Of a stretch of DNA of 64,000 nucleotides, positions 26,481-35,662 are shown piece after piece (position 1 is the stretch's first letter; every line of letters starts with the position of its first letter). The position numbers and the translations under genes are program-made. The notes beneath the pieces are model-generated. The model saw only the letters and a program-made list of their open reading frames with translations. It made no database searches and was not told where the DNA came from. The stretch is from Chryseosolibacter histidinae (lineage in GTDB: Bacteria; Bacteroidota; Bacteroidia; Cytophagales; Cyclobacteriaceae). Location: the NCBI RefSeq assembly GCF_018598225.1, contig NZ_JAHESF010000004.1, positions 62,001 to 126,000 of the forward strand, read 5' to 3'.

Positions 26481-26699
26481 ATGAAAACAGTAACGCTGAG
26501 TCTGCCGGAAGACATGAACGAAAGGGAGTTTAAAATGGCCGTAGCAGCCGTACTTTTCGATAAAGCAGTGCTATCTTCAGGACAGGCCGCCTCCTTCGTG
26601 GGTATATCAAAAAGGGAATTTATAGAAACAGTAGGAAAATATGGAGTTTCAATATTCGGGGAAACCACTGATGACCTGAAAGCTCCATTTAATGCCTAA
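26481..26699 (+). CDS. UPF0175-family antitoxin
   Basis: This 72-residue protein matches the UPF0175 family, small DNA-binding antitoxins usually paired with DUF3368 PIN toxins. It begins with a strand region MKTVTLSLPEDM and contains the helix-turn-helix SSGQAASFVGISKREFIETVGKYG. It overlaps the toxin start by 8 bases, the standard arrangement. The region is AT-richer than its neighbours, which suggests recent acquisition. Confidence 0.85.
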   Translation: MKTVTLSLPEDMNEREFKMAVAAVLFDKAVLSSGQAASFVGISKREFIETVGKYGVSIFGETTDDLKAPFNA

Positions 26700-27150
26700 G
26701 ATCATCATATCCGACACCAGTTGCCTGATTGCCTTAAGCAGGATCGATAAACTGGAAATACTTCGTCACATTTTTTCGAACATTGTCACGACCAGGGAAG
26801 TCCAGCAGGAGTTCGGTGAAATATTGCCAATGTGGATAGAGATCAGAAAAGTAAATGATGAATCAAGATTTGAAGAGATTAAACAAAATCTCGATGTCGG
26901 GGAAGCTAGCGCGATTTCACTGGCGTTAGGGACCGAAAATGCGGTGCTTGTCATTGACGAGAAAAAGGAAGAAAAATTGCCAGGGAACTGAAGATCGAAA
27001 TAGTTGGAACGCTCAGAATCCTTTTGCTCGCGAAACAAAAAGGTGTCATTTCTAATGTGAGGGATATCATTGAGAAACTTCATAACCATAATTTCCGATT
27101 TGCGAAACCGATTGTCGAACAAATCCTAAAAGAGGCCGGGGAGGCTTAAC
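26692..27150 (+). pseudogene. DUF3368 PIN-domain toxin, frameshifted
   Basis: The first frame (26692-26991) encodes the PIN nuclease start IIISDTSCLIALSRIDKLEIL and GEASAISLALGTENAVLVIDEKK, then ends early in EEKLPGN. Reading one base back, the sequence continues as KIARELKIEIVGTLRILLLAKQKG to ...ILKEAGEA with a stop at 27148-27150. That is the expected C-terminal half, and joining the frames would restore the typical DEKKGRKIA motif if one G were added near 26969. The toxin is therefore broken by a one-base deletion, or there is a sequencing error. Programmed frameshifting is less likely because no good slippery heptamer is in phase. Confidence 0.8.
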
Positions 27151-27156
27151 AGTAAC

Positions 27157-27738
27157 ATGAAAGAACAGGTCAAAATTCTGGAGAAGAAAGTCTTATCAGA
27201 CAACTGGTACAAACTTTACAAGTACACGTACGAGACCAACGATAAAAAGGGCAACAAGAAGATCGAGCATCGCGAGGCCTATGACCGTGGCAACGGTGCC
27301 GTGATCCTCCTGTACAATACCGCAGCAAAAACAGTGATCCTCACCCGGCAGTTCAGACTCCCCACCTACGTGAATGGAAACACCGATGGCCTGATGATCG
27401 AAGCCTGTGCCGGCCTTCTCGATAAAGACAACCCCGAAGACTGCATCCGCAAAGAGACCGAAGAAGAGACCGGGTACAGGATCAGGCACGTGCAGAAGAT
27501 CTTTGAAGCCTACATGTCGCCAGGCTCCGTAACCGAGATCCTTTACTTCTTTGTGGCAGAATATTCGAAAGACCAAAAAGTGAACGAAGGCGGCGGCGTT
27601 GAAGGCGAGGAGAACATTGAAGTGCTGGAGCTTCCCTTTGAAAAAGCCTGGCAGATGATGGAGCGTGGCGAGATCAGGGATGCCAAGACCATTATTCTGC
27701 TGCAATATGCCCGGCTGCACAACCTTGTCACCCTGTAG
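27157..27738 (+). CDS. nudK: Nudix hydrolase, NudK/GDP-mannose pyrophosphatase-like
   Basis: The 193 residues match the NudK group that hydrolyses GDP-mannose and related nucleotide sugars. Visible features are GNGAVILLYN, LTRQFRLPTYVNGN, a Nudix box AGLLDKDNPEDCIRKETEEETGY and YMSPGSVTEILYFFVAEY. The GX5E position of the box holds Asp, as in this group. It starts only six bases after the toxin remnant. It has its own clear family identity and is not part of the toxin-antitoxin unit. Confidence 0.88.
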   Translation: MKEQVKILEKKVLSDNWYKLYKYTYETNDKKGNKKIEHREAYDRGNGAVILLYNTAAKTVILTRQFRLPTYVNGNTDGLMIEACAGLLDKDNPEDCIRKETEEETGYRIRHVQKIFEAYMSPGSVTEILYFFVAEYSKDQKVNEGGGVEGEENIEVLELPFEKAWQMMERGEIRDAKTIILLQYARLHNLVTL

Positions 27739-27804
27739 CCGGAAAGAGCAGTACAGTTTTTAAGGGCCGCGTTTTGTATCTTCCGGCATCAGACATAAAC
27801 AACC

Positions 27805-30486
27805 ATGATGCGCGCCTTATTCATCGTTCTTTTCCTCGGGTTGGCCGGAACGCTTTCCGCTCAATCGTTAAAAATCGTTAACCCTGTTTGTGAGTACCGC
27901 AAAGATCCGCTGGGCCTCGATCTGACACCGCCCCGGCTAAGCTGGCAACTGTCATCCGCCAAACGCGATGTGATGCAGACCGCTTACGAGATCCGCGTGG
28001 CCACAGACGCATCGGCACTGGCAAAAGGCCGCAACCTGGTTTGGCAATCGGGCAAAGTGCAGTCTGACCAGTCGGTGCACGTTCCTTACGGAGGACCGCT
28101 TCAATCAAGGCAACGTTACTACTGGCAGGTGCGCGTGTGGGACAACCAGAAGAACACCTCGCCCTGGAGTGAGCCTGCGTTCTGGGAGATGGGCCTCCTC
28201 AACCCGGCGGACTGGTCGGCACAGTGGATCCAGTCAGGCATGGCCGAAGATACCGTGAACGGTCCCGTGCCCCTGTTCAGGAAAACATTTGACTCCAAAA
28301 AGGCCATCACGGCAGCCCGGGCCTATATCACTTCCAAAGGTGTTTATGAAGCGTTTATCAATGGCAAAAGGATTGGCAAGGCACACATGTCTCCTGGCTG
28401 GACAAGCTATAACCACCATCTTCAATACCAGGTGTACGATGTTACGCCGCTCATCAGCAATGGCAGCAATGTGATCGGTGTGATGCTGGGCAACGGCTGG
28501 TACCGCGGGCCACTGGCATGGGAAAGAAACAAAAGGATCTATGGCGATAAAACCTCGCTGCTTTTTCAGCTCGAGCTGACGTATGCCGATGGCACCAGGG
28601 AGACCGTTGCTACCGATGGAAGCTGGAAAACAAGCCTCGGGCCTATCAGGTCTTCGGAGATCTATCATGGTGAAGTTTACGATGCGCGGCAGGAGCAGGC
28701 AGGCTGGATGCAGCAAGGTTTCTCCGATGCGGCCTGGAAGCCCGTGGTGGTGGCCAACGAAGGTAAAGACAAACTGGTGGCTACCAACGGACCCTCTATC
28801 ACAAGGCACGAGACCTTCAAACCCGTAAAGATCATCACCACGCCCAAAGGCGAAGTGGTAGCCGATTTCGGGCAAAACCTCGTGGGGCTTTTACGCATCA
28901 AAGTGAAAGGTAAAGCCGGAGACAAGATCACCCTGCACCACGCAGAAGTGCTCGATAAAGACGGGAATTTTTATACCGATAACCTCCGCGTTGCAAGGCA
29001 GGAGATCCAGTACACCCTGAAAGGTGGCGCTGAAGAAGTATACGAGCCTCATTTTACTTTTATGGGATTCCGCTATGTAAGGGTACAGGGTTTCCCCGGA
29101 CAGCTCACGCCGGAGAATTTACTGGCCACTGCATTGTACTCTGATATGGAACCCACAGGGAACTTCACTTCGTCACATGCGCTGATCAATCAGCTGCAGC
29201 ACAATATCCAGTGGGGGCAGAAAGGAAATTTCCTGGATGTACCCACCGACTGCCCGCAACGTGATGAGCGCCTCGGGTGGACCGGCGATGCGCAGGTGTT
29301 TGCACGTACGGCTGCCTACAACATGAACGCGGCGTCTTTCTTCAGCAAGTGGCTTAAAGATGTGGCGGCTGACCAGCGTGAAGATGGTGCAGTGCCTTTT
29401 GTGATCCCCAATGTGTTGGGCCCTAATTCCGCGGCTTCCGCCGGATGGGCAGACGCAGCTACCATCATTCCCTGGACCATGTATCAGGCATTTGGTGACA
29501 CAAGGTTCCTGGAAGACCAGTATGAAAGCATGAAGCGGTGGGTAGGTTACATGGAAAAGAACAGTAAGGATTACTTATGGAACACAGGATTTCATTTTGG
29601 CGACTGGCTTTTCTATCGGCCCTTCGATGACAACGATGGTCGCTCTGCCGTCACGGATAAATACCTCATCGCACAATCATTTTTTGCGCATTCCACGCAA
29701 CTGCTTGCCAACGCTGCAAAAGTGCTGGGCAAAACAGAAGATGAGAAACGATACACCGAGCTGCTGGGCAAGGTCAAAGCGGCCTTCGTGAAGGAATACC
29801 TTACGCCCAATGGCAGGCTGGTGTCGGGCACACAGACCGCTTATGTGCTGGCGCTGAACTTTGATATGCTTCCGGAAAACCTCAGGCAACAGACCGCGCA
29901 GAAACTTGCCGATAACGTGAAGAGCTATGGCAACCACCTCACTACTGGCTTCCTGGGCACACCTTACCTCTGCCACGTGCTCACCCGTTTTGGATACACC
30001 GATGTTGCGTATACGCTGCTGCTGCAGGAAACATATCCATCATGGCTCTATCCTGTCAAGATGGGCGCTACTACCATCTGGGAGCGGTGGGATGGCATCA
30101 AACCCGATGGCACCTTCCAGACCCCGGGCATGAACTCGTTCAACCATTATGCTTATGGTGCTATTGGTGACTGGATGTACCGTGTGATCGCCGGCATCCA
30201 GGAGGCATCGCCAGGTTATAAAAAGATCAGGATCGCGCCACAACCCGGTGGCAACCTCACCAACGCCAGTGCTTCGTTGCAGACGTTGTACGGTGAAGTA
30301 AGATCGTCATGGAAGATCGAAAATGGCATGCTGAAGGTTGATGTCGTGATCCCTGCCAACACGAAAGCAGAGATCATCCTGCCGAAGGCCTCCGGGGCAA
30401 CAAGCACACCTCCGGTAACCCTCAATTCCGAGGGCCAGACTGAAGTGGGACCGGGTACCTACCATTTTGAGTATTCCTGGAAATGA
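27805..30486 (+). CDS. alpha-L-rhamnosidase, GH78
   Basis: The enzyme releases terminal rhamnose from glycosides or polysaccharides. The 893-residue product has a signal peptide (MMRALFIVLFLGLAGTLSAQ), an N-terminal beta-sandwich region (ending in ADWSAQWIQSG), a Bac_rhamnosid_N jelly roll (AYITSKGVYEAFINGKRIG) and an (alpha/alpha)6 catalytic barrel. The catalytic acid lies in DCPQRDERLGWTGD, with WADAATIIPWTMYQ downstream and a C-terminal beta domain. No SusC/D pair or other glycosidase adjoins it, so it is not inside a typical polysaccharide utilisation locus. Confidence 0.94.
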   Translation: MMRALFIVLFLGLAGTLSAQSLKIVNPVCEYRKDPLGLDLTPPRLSWQLSSAKRDVMQTAYEIRVATDASALAKGRNLVWQSGKVQSDQSVHVPYGGPLQSRQRYYWQVRVWDNQKNTSPWSEPAFWEMGLLNPADWSAQWIQSGMAEDTVNGPVPLFRKTFDSKKAITAARAYITSKGVYEAFINGKRIGKAHMSPGWTSYNHHLQYQVYDVTPLISNGSNVIGVMLGNGWYRGPLAWERNKRIYGDKTSLLFQLELTYADGTRETVATDGSWKTSLGPIRSSEIYHGEVYDARQEQAGWMQQGFSDAAWKPVVVANEGKDKLVATNGPSITRHETFKPVKIITTPKGEVVADFGQNLVGLLRIKVKGKAGDKITLHHAEVLDKDGNFYTDNLRVARQEIQYTLKGGAEEVYEPHFTFMGFRYVRVQGFPGQLTPENLLATALYSDMEPTGNFTSSHALINQLQHNIQWGQKGNFLDVPTDCPQRDERLGWTGDAQVFARTAAYNMNAASFFSKWLKDVAADQREDGAVPFVIPNVLGPNSAASAGWADAATIIPWTMYQAFGDTRFLEDQYESMKRWVGYMEKNSKDYLWNTGFHFGDWLFYRPFDDNDGRSAVTDKYLIAQSFFAHSTQLLANAAKVLGKTEDEKRYTELLGKVKAAFVKEYLTPNGRLVSGTQTAYVLALNFDMLPENLRQQTAQKLADNVKSYGNHLTTGFLGTPYLCHVLTRFGYTDVAYTLLLQETYPSWLYPVKMGATTIWERWDGIKPDGTFQTPGMNSFNHYAYGAIGDWMYRVIAGIQEASPGYKKIRIAPQPGGNLTNASASLQTLYGEVRSSWKIENGMLKVDVVIPANTKAEIILPKASGATSTPPVTLNSEGQTEVGPGTYHFEYSWK

Positions 30487-30504
30487 GATAGTTACGAGCT
30501 TTTT

Positions 30505-30569
30505 AGCTGCGGGCCGCGAGAAAAGCAGGGCTTCCCTGACTCGCAGCCCGTGGCTCACAACTCGCAGCT
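30505..30569. repeat. GCTGCGAG word inverted repeat after the rhamnosidase
   Basis: AGCTGCGGGCCGCGAG (30505-30520) is partly complementary to CTCGCAGCCCGTGGCTCACAACTCGCAGCT (30540-30569). The right arm iterates CTCGCAGC, and the rhamnosidase stop lies 19 bases upstream of the left arm. It is a less regular member of the word-iterated class. Confidence 0.6.
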
Positions 30570-30658
30570 TGCCCTCGTTCACCGACTCCCATCCGCCATT
30601 CACCTACGGCCGCCCTTTCCCCGCCTATCTCCTATGGCCGCCGGGGTCTCCATGCCCG

Positions 30659-30666
30659 TATATTTG
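30659..30666 (+). promoter_or_regulatory. TAnnTTTG -7 element for the LiaF-like gene
   Basis: TATATTTG at 30659-30666 matches the -7 consensus and lies 19 bases before the ATG at 30686. A -33 element is not obvious in the GC-rich sequence upstream. Confidence 0.45.
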
Positions 30667-30685
30667 ATCATAAAACAAACAATTT

Positions 30686-31465
30686 ATGGATCCATACAGC
30701 AAAGATTCAGGTACACCGGTTAAGCCGGAAGATTCCATCAACAAGACTAACCGTTCTGGCAGGGTAATGGGGGGACTTTTCGTGGTTGCAGTGGGTATCC
30801 TGTTTCTTGCCAGGCGCGCCGGAGTCGATCTGCCCCGGTGGATCTTTTCGTGGGAAATGATCTTCATCGCTATCGGTTTGTTCATCGGCTTCAGGCACTC
30901 ATTCAGGAACATGACCTGGCTGGTATTCATCGTGATCGGTTCGGTGCTTTTGCTGGACGATATTTTTCCCTACTCTGACATTTCAGATTTCACATGGCCT
31001 ATGATCATCATCGCCATAGGTTTGATCATGATCTTCCGGTCCGGAAAAAAAAACGTAACACCGCACTGGAGAAAAAGATGGGAGGGCAGGTACGATGATT
31101 CCGCTCATAGTTATTCTGATGATTATATTGATTCTACTGCTGTGTTTGGTGGTGTAAAGAAGAATGTGATCTCCAAGAACTTCAAAGGAGGCGAGGTTAC
31201 AGCCGTATTCGGTGGAGCGGATATCAACATGATGCAGGCCGATGTAGATGGCAAGATCGTGCTCGACCTCACAGCCGTGTTCGGTGGCATCAAGCTGCTG
31301 GTTCCCCCGCACTGGAAGATCCAGTCTGAAGACCAGGTAGCAGTTTTCGGCAGCGTTGAAGATAAGCGCCCGCCGGTGACCGATCCTTCACAAATTGATT
31401 CGAACAAAGTGCTCGTATTACAGGGTACCTGCATCTTCGGCGGCATCGATATCAAGAGTTACTAA
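30686..31465 (+). CDS. LiaF-like membrane protein
   Basis: The 259-residue product has four hydrophobic segments between about residues 27 and 118. A soluble C-terminal domain follows with three TAVFGG repeats (STAVFGGVKK, VTAVFGGADI, LTAVFGGIKL) and a last CIFGGIDI. This is the LiaF-like C-terminal fold. In Firmicutes LiaF restrains the LiaS kinase of the envelope-stress LiaFSR system. Here the gene is upstream of DUF4288, LytS-like and LytTR genes on the same strand, so a similar restraint role on a LytS-type kinase is a reasonable inference. Confidence 0.85.
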   Translation: MDPYSKDSGTPVKPEDSINKTNRSGRVMGGLFVVAVGILFLARRAGVDLPRWIFSWEMIFIAIGLFIGFRHSFRNMTWLVFIVIGSVLLLDDIFPYSDISDFTWPMIIIAIGLIMIFRSGKKNVTPHWRKRWEGRYDDSAHSYSDDYIDSTAVFGGVKKNVISKNFKGGEVTAVFGGADINMMQADVDGKIVLDLTAVFGGIKLLVPPHWKIQSEDQVAVFGSVEDKRPPVTDPSQIDSNKVLVLQGTCIFGGIDIKSY

Positions 31466-31490
31466 TAACACAGGCAAACGGTCTCCTATC

Positions 31491-31841
31491 ATGAAATGGT
31501 TCATCGCCAAAATAGTGTTCAACATATCGGCCGAGAATACGTTGCATAAGCCGCAGTTTGACGAACAACTGCGGCTCATCGCGGCCGATTCGATGGAAGA
31601 AGCCTTTATCAAGGCAAGGGTGCTGGGACTTAACGAAGAAGATTCCTTTCTCAACGACAAAAACAACAAAGTGAAATGGGAATTCATTAATGTTGCAGAG
31701 ATTGTGCCGCTGAAAACAACGCTGGAAGACGGAATGGAATTGTATTCGCAGATCCACGAGACAGAAGAAGCCGGATCGTACATTCATTGCATCCACCAGA
31801 AGGCGATCTTTCTGCGACTGAGCTCAAAACCATCATTCTAA
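31491..31841 (+). CDS. DUF4288-family small protein
   Basis: The ATG at 31491 (MKWFIAKIVFNI) gives 116 residues. The sequence fits DUF4288, a small cytoplasmic domain of unknown function: a strand at the N-terminus, an LIAADSMEEAFIKARVLG helix and a WEFINVAEIVPL strand. The longer upstream frame overlaps the LiaF-like gene out of frame and is rejected. It is seven bases upstream of the LytS-like gene and so is part of that operon. Confidence 0.75.
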   Translation: MKWFIAKIVFNISAENTLHKPQFDEQLRLIAADSMEEAFIKARVLGLNEEDSFLNDKNNKVKWEFINVAEIVPLKTTLEDGMELYSQIHETEEAGSYIHCIHQKAIFLRLSSKPSF

Positions 31842-31848
31842 CACGCCC

Positions 31849-32880
31849 GTGCTGCAAAATCTCTCATACCGTAAACTTGGCATTGTTTATCTGCTGTGGT
31901 GTATTTCATGGATCGTGCTGCAAACGCTGGCCCTGCAAAACACTTTCGGCTTCGGATGGGAGACCAGCCTGAAAGACGCCGTGATCACCAACGTGCTGAT
32001 CGCCATCAAGGGATATATCATGATCAGCATGATGCGGTTTTACCAGCCACACCAGGTAACGCGGCTCGGCATCAGCATAGCCCTCGCTTTCCTGGCGGTG
32101 TTCGTGATGGAAAAGATCGCACCCATCGTCATCGGGCAGCAGGAAGATTACCTCGCTTTTTTAGAGCGATCGTCTTTTATCCGTGGCCTCTACTGCTGGC
32201 TCATGATCACCCTGGTGAGCGCCCTGAGCTGGCTCTGGTTCTCCATCCGTGAGCAACAGGAAATTGAAGCACGCAAAACAGCAACGGAGAAGCTGGCGCG
32301 CGAAGCAGAGCTGTCACGGCTCCGGCAACAGCTTCAGCCACACTTCCTCTTCAACAGCCTCAACTCCATCAGTGCGCTGGCAGGAACAAGGCCCGAAGAA
32401 GCCCGCAAGATGATCCAGCAGCTCTCCGATTTTTTGCGCGGCACTTTAAAAAAGGATGACCAGCAGCTGGTAACCCTGGGCGAAGAGCTGGACCACCTGC
32501 AGCTGTACCTCGATATCGAAAAAGTGCGGTTCGGTCACCGTCTGAGAACACACATCGACCGCGATGATGTTTCACTCGGCATGAAGCTGCCATCGCTGCT
32601 GCTTCAACCGGTGGTGGAGAACGCCATCAAGTTCGGCCTGTATGATACCACCGGCGAAACGATCATCCGCCTGATGGTGCGCACAGAAGACAACTACCTG
32701 GTGGTTGTTGTGGAGAACCCCTTCGACCCGGGCACTGCCCAGCCGAAGCAGGGCACCGGCTTTGGACTCACCTCCGTGAAACGAAGGTTGTATCTGCTCT
32801 ACGCCCGGCAGGATCTGCTCACCACTTACCAGGAAGAAAATGTCTTTACCACCCAAATCAAAATCCCGCAAAGCATATGA
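31849..32880 (+). CDS. LytS-type sensor histidine kinase
   Basis: This 343-residue membrane kinase begins at GTG 31849. Four hydrophobic segments occupy about residues 10-130. The cytoplasmic part has the His_kinase (LytS/YehU) motif LRQQLQPHFLFNSLNSISAL with the phosphoacceptor His, LLLQPVVENAIKFG as the N box and GTGFGLTSVKRRL as the G box. Its stop overlaps the LytTR regulator ATG by four bases (ATGA), so the two are a cognate pair. The short membrane domain has no recognised ligand site. Confidence 0.92.
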   Translation: MLQNLSYRKLGIVYLLWCISWIVLQTLALQNTFGFGWETSLKDAVITNVLIAIKGYIMISMMRFYQPHQVTRLGISIALAFLAVFVMEKIAPIVIGQQEDYLAFLERSSFIRGLYCWLMITLVSALSWLWFSIREQQEIEARKTATEKLAREAELSRLRQQLQPHFLFNSLNSISALAGTRPEEARKMIQQLSDFLRGTLKKDDQQLVTLGEELDHLQLYLDIEKVRFGHRLRTHIDRDDVSLGMKLPSLLLQPVVENAIKFGLYDTTGETIIRLMVRTEDNYLVVVVENPFDPGTAQPKQGTGFGLTSVKRRLYLLYARQDLLTTYQEENVFTTQIKIPQSI

Positions 32881-33617
32881 TCAAAACGGTACTGATCGAT
32901 GATGAGCCCCTGGCCCGCAGCATTGTACGTGAATACCTTCAGGCATATCCGGAGATGGAGATCCTCCAGGAATGCAACGACGGATTCGAAGGTGTAAAGG
33001 CGATCGCGCAGCATAAGCCCGACCTCATCTTCCTCGATATTCAAATGCCCAAGATCAACGGGTTTGAAATGCTGGAGCTGATCGAGCAACCTCCTGCAGT
33101 TATCTTCACTACGGCGTTCGACGAGTATGCTATCAAAGCTTTCGAAGCCCATGCGATCGACTACCTCCTGAAGCCGTTCAGCAAAGACCGGTTTGATAAA
33201 GCCTTGCAGAAATGGCTCGCACAACGCCAGCAGCACGATGGCAAAAGCAAGACCATGCTGATGCCGGAAGAAGTGCGGCAGCCGGAAGAACGCAACCGTA
33301 TTGTGGTGAAGGAAGCGGGCAACATCAGGATCATCCCCGTCAACGAGATCCAGCACATCGAAGCGTATGACGACTATGTGAAGATCTACACGGCAAAAGA
33401 AATGTTCCTGAAAAAGAAGACCATGAGCTTCTATGAGCAGATCCTTGACCCGTCACAGTTCATCCGCGTGCACCGTTCTTATATCATGCAGCTCTCACAC
33501 CTGACCAGGATCGAGCCGCTGGAAAAAGATACACACGTGGCGTTGTTAAAAAGCGGCGTGCGGATCCCTCTCAGCAAAACCGGATACTCGAAATTAAAGT
33601 CGGTGCTGGGCATGTAG
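32877..33617 (+). CDS. LytTR-family response regulator
   Basis: The 246 residues contain a receiver domain with the acidic pair IDDEPLA, phospho-Asp in LIFLDIQMP and Lys in YLLKPF, followed by a LytTR DNA-binding domain (EIQHIEAYDDYVKIYT, FIRVHRSYIMQL). LytTR proteins bind paired imperfect direct repeats upstream of their targets. It is translationally coupled to the LytS-like kinase. It is convergent with the MFS gene, with a single base between the stop codons. Confidence 0.94.
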   Translation: MIKTVLIDDEPLARSIVREYLQAYPEMEILQECNDGFEGVKAIAQHKPDLIFLDIQMPKINGFEMLELIEQPPAVIFTTAFDEYAIKAFEAHAIDYLLKPFSKDRFDKALQKWLAQRQQHDGKSKTMLMPEEVRQPEERNRIVVKEAGNIRIIPVNEIQHIEAYDDYVKIYTAKEMFLKKKTMSFYEQILDPSQFIRVHRSYIMQLSHLTRIEPLEKDTHVALLKSGVRIPLSKTGYSKLKSVLGM

Positions 33618-33618
33618 G

Positions 33619-34872
33619 TTACGAATGCTCGGGTACGGGCGTTGTAACCTGTACATCGGTCTTGACATATTTTTTCAAGCTCTGCCTTGCCAGGAATGCA
33701 CTGATCAGTGAAAGTATTGCACCTGCTATCATGGGCGCCCCCGGGAAATAAATTTTTGATGAAGGCTGTGAACAGTATGTAAACAGCGTGGTCATAAAAA
33801 CCGGCCCGAAAATAGCCGTGAGGCTCATGAGACTTGTCAGTGCGCCCTGCAATTCTCCCTGTTCATTTGGTGGCACCTGCGTTGACATAATGGCCTGCAG
33901 TGACGGCCCGGCAATACCACCCAGGCAGTACGGGATCAGGAAAACAAACATCATCCAGCCCTCTGTGGCAAGGCCGAAAAGCAAAAATCCAATAGCATAG
34001 AGTGCAAGACCAACATAGATACTCCGCTTTTGACCGAGTTTAGGGATGATGAATCTCATGAGCAATCCCTGCACAAGACCGAACATCACACCTACCGCAG
34101 CAAGCGATAGGCCTACCGTGGCTTCGGTCCACTCAAATTTAGCAATGGTGTAATAAGCCCAGTTGCTCTGCACGGCGTGGCTTGCAATGTATAGCAGCAC
34201 AAGCGACGCTACCATGCCCAGGATGACCTTATATCGTAAGAGGAATTCGAGCGAGCCGATCGGGTTGGCACGTTTCCACTCGAACTTTCTGCGGTTCTCC
34301 GGTTTCAGCGACTCAGGCAACACGAAGAAACCATATAACCAGTTGAGCATGGTCAGCGCAGCCGCGGCGAAGAAGGGGGCTCTTACACCATATTCGGCCA
34401 GCAGGCCACCCAACGCAGGGCCTATGATAAATCCAAGACCAAAAGCGGCGCCGATGATGCCGAAGTTCTGCGCCCTTTTTTCCGGTTCGCTGATGTCTGC
34501 TATATAAGCGCTGGCTGTGGTGAAGCTGGCACCCATGATACCCGCTATAATACGGCCTACAAAAAGCCACGCCACGGTTGGCGCAAACGCTGTGAGCAGG
34601 TAGTCGATGCTGAAACCAAATAATGACGCGAGCAGGATCGGTCTTCGTCCGAATCTGTCACTGAGATTGCCCACCAAAGGAGAGAACACAAACTGCATGC
34701 CCGCGTAAGCTGCAATGAGCCATCCTCCCCATGCAGAAGCTTCTTCCACTGTTGTGTGCAGGAGCTGACTGAGCAGCTTGGGCACTACCGGAATGATGAT
34801 GCCGAATCCTGTAACGTCAATGAGAAGGGTGACAAAGATAAAACCAAGAGCTGCTTTTCTTTTTCCAGACAT
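33619..34872 (-). CDS. MFS transporter, TCR/Tet family
   Basis: This 417-residue protein has 12 membrane helices. It carries the loop 2-3 motif [17 protein letters not shown] and the motif C-like [10 protein letters not shown], both typical of TetA-like drug:H+ antiporters. Similarity to tetracycline efflux pumps is at the family level only, and resistance is not implied. It is divergent from a Crp-type regulator gene, which might control it. Confidence 0.88.
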   Translation of the reverse strand: MSGKRKAALGFIFVTLLIDVTGFGIIIPVVPKLLSQLLHTTVEEASAWGGWLIAAYAGMQFVFSPLVGNLSDRFGRRPILLASLFGFSIDYLLTAFAPTVAWLFVGRIIAGIMGASFTTASAYIADISEPEKRAQNFGIIGAAFGLGFIIGPALGGLLAEYGVRAPFFAAAALTMLNWLYGFFVLPESLKPENRRKFEWKRANPIGSLEFLLRYKVILGMVASLVLLYIASHAVQSNWAYYTIAKFEWTEATVGLSLAAVGVMFGLVQGLLMRFIIPKLGQKRSIYVGLALYAIGFLLFGLATEGWMMFVFLIPYCLGGIAGPSLQAIMSTQVPPNEQGELQGALTSLMSLTAIFGPVFMTTLFTYCSQPSSKIYFPGAPMIAGAILSLISAFLARQSLKKYVKTDVQVTTPVPEHS

Positions 34873-35003
34873 AACATTGGGGGAATTAATTCATAAATAA
34901 AGCTATTTTCAAACTAGATTTGGAATGATGGGCTTGTAAAGATTTGCTTTTCTTAAGCTTCCCGCTCACGCTCAACACTCCCTAGTAACTTCAACGGCCT
35001 GAT

Positions 35004-35585
35004 ATGTACGATCTTATACTGTCTAATGTTGCGCAGCACATCGAACTTTCGGAGGGGGAACAGCAATTGTTTGTTTCACGTCTGAAGCACCGGAAGCTGC
35101 GAAAGAGGCAGTACCTGCTTCAGGCAGGCGATGTCTCTAAGTATGAGAATTTTGTAATGAGGGGATTGCTCAGGGCCTACACGGTTGATGACAAAGGGCA
35201 GGAGCACGTGGCCATGTTCGCCATGGAGGGATGGTGGATCTCTGATCTCTACAGCTTTCTCACCGACACCCCGGCCACCCTGCACATCGACGCCCTGGAA
35301 GACAGCGAAGTGCTCAGCATTGAACGGCCGGACCTCGAATGGCTTTACATAGAGATCCCCAAGCTCGAACGGTTTTTCAGGATCCTGTTCCAGAACGCAT
35401 TTATCTCACACCAGCAGCGCATCCTCGCCGGCATCAGCCAGACCGCTGAACAACGTTACCTCGCCTTTATCCGCAAGTACCCTTCACTCGAGCAACGCAT
35501 CCCCCAGCATCAGATCGCTTCCTTTTTGGGCCTTACCCCCGAAACCATCAGCCGCATCCGTCGGCAGCAGTCACAAAGCTCTTGA
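35004..35585 (+). CDS. Crp/Fnr-family transcriptional regulator
   Basis: The 193-residue protein has a cyclic-nucleotide-binding-like beta barrel (YLLQAGDVSKYENFVMRGLLRAY) and a shortened C-terminal helix-turn-helix (IPQHQIASFLGLTPETISRIRRQ). There are no Fnr-type iron-sulfur cysteines and the cAMP-binding arginine motif is not evident, so the signal is unknown. It is divergent from the MFS pump and 77 bases upstream of a DoxX gene, a common pairing in this phylum, so either neighbour may be its target. Confidence 0.9.
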   Translation: MYDLILSNVAQHIELSEGEQQLFVSRLKHRKLRKRQYLLQAGDVSKYENFVMRGLLRAYTVDDKGQEHVAMFAMEGWWISDLYSFLTDTPATLHIDALEDSEVLSIERPDLEWLYIEIPKLERFFRILFQNAFISHQQRILAGISQTAEQRYLAFIRKYPSLEQRIPQHQIASFLGLTPETISRIRRQQSQSS

Positions 35586-35662
35586 TCTGGATCAATGGTT
35601 TTTCCTGCGCCAGGTCAATGCGCCGGCACCCCTTCGCCCCGCATCTTTGGCGAAAAAAAAAT

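Noticed and set aside
26941-27000. programmed -1 frameshift in the DUF3368 toxin
   Set aside because: The A-rich stretch is GAG AAA AAG in phase, which is not a good X XXY YYZ site, and no downstream stem is obvious.
33619-34872. tetracycline resistance gene
   Set aside because: The protein is only a TCR/Tet-family MFS member; nothing shows that it is a dedicated resistance determinant.
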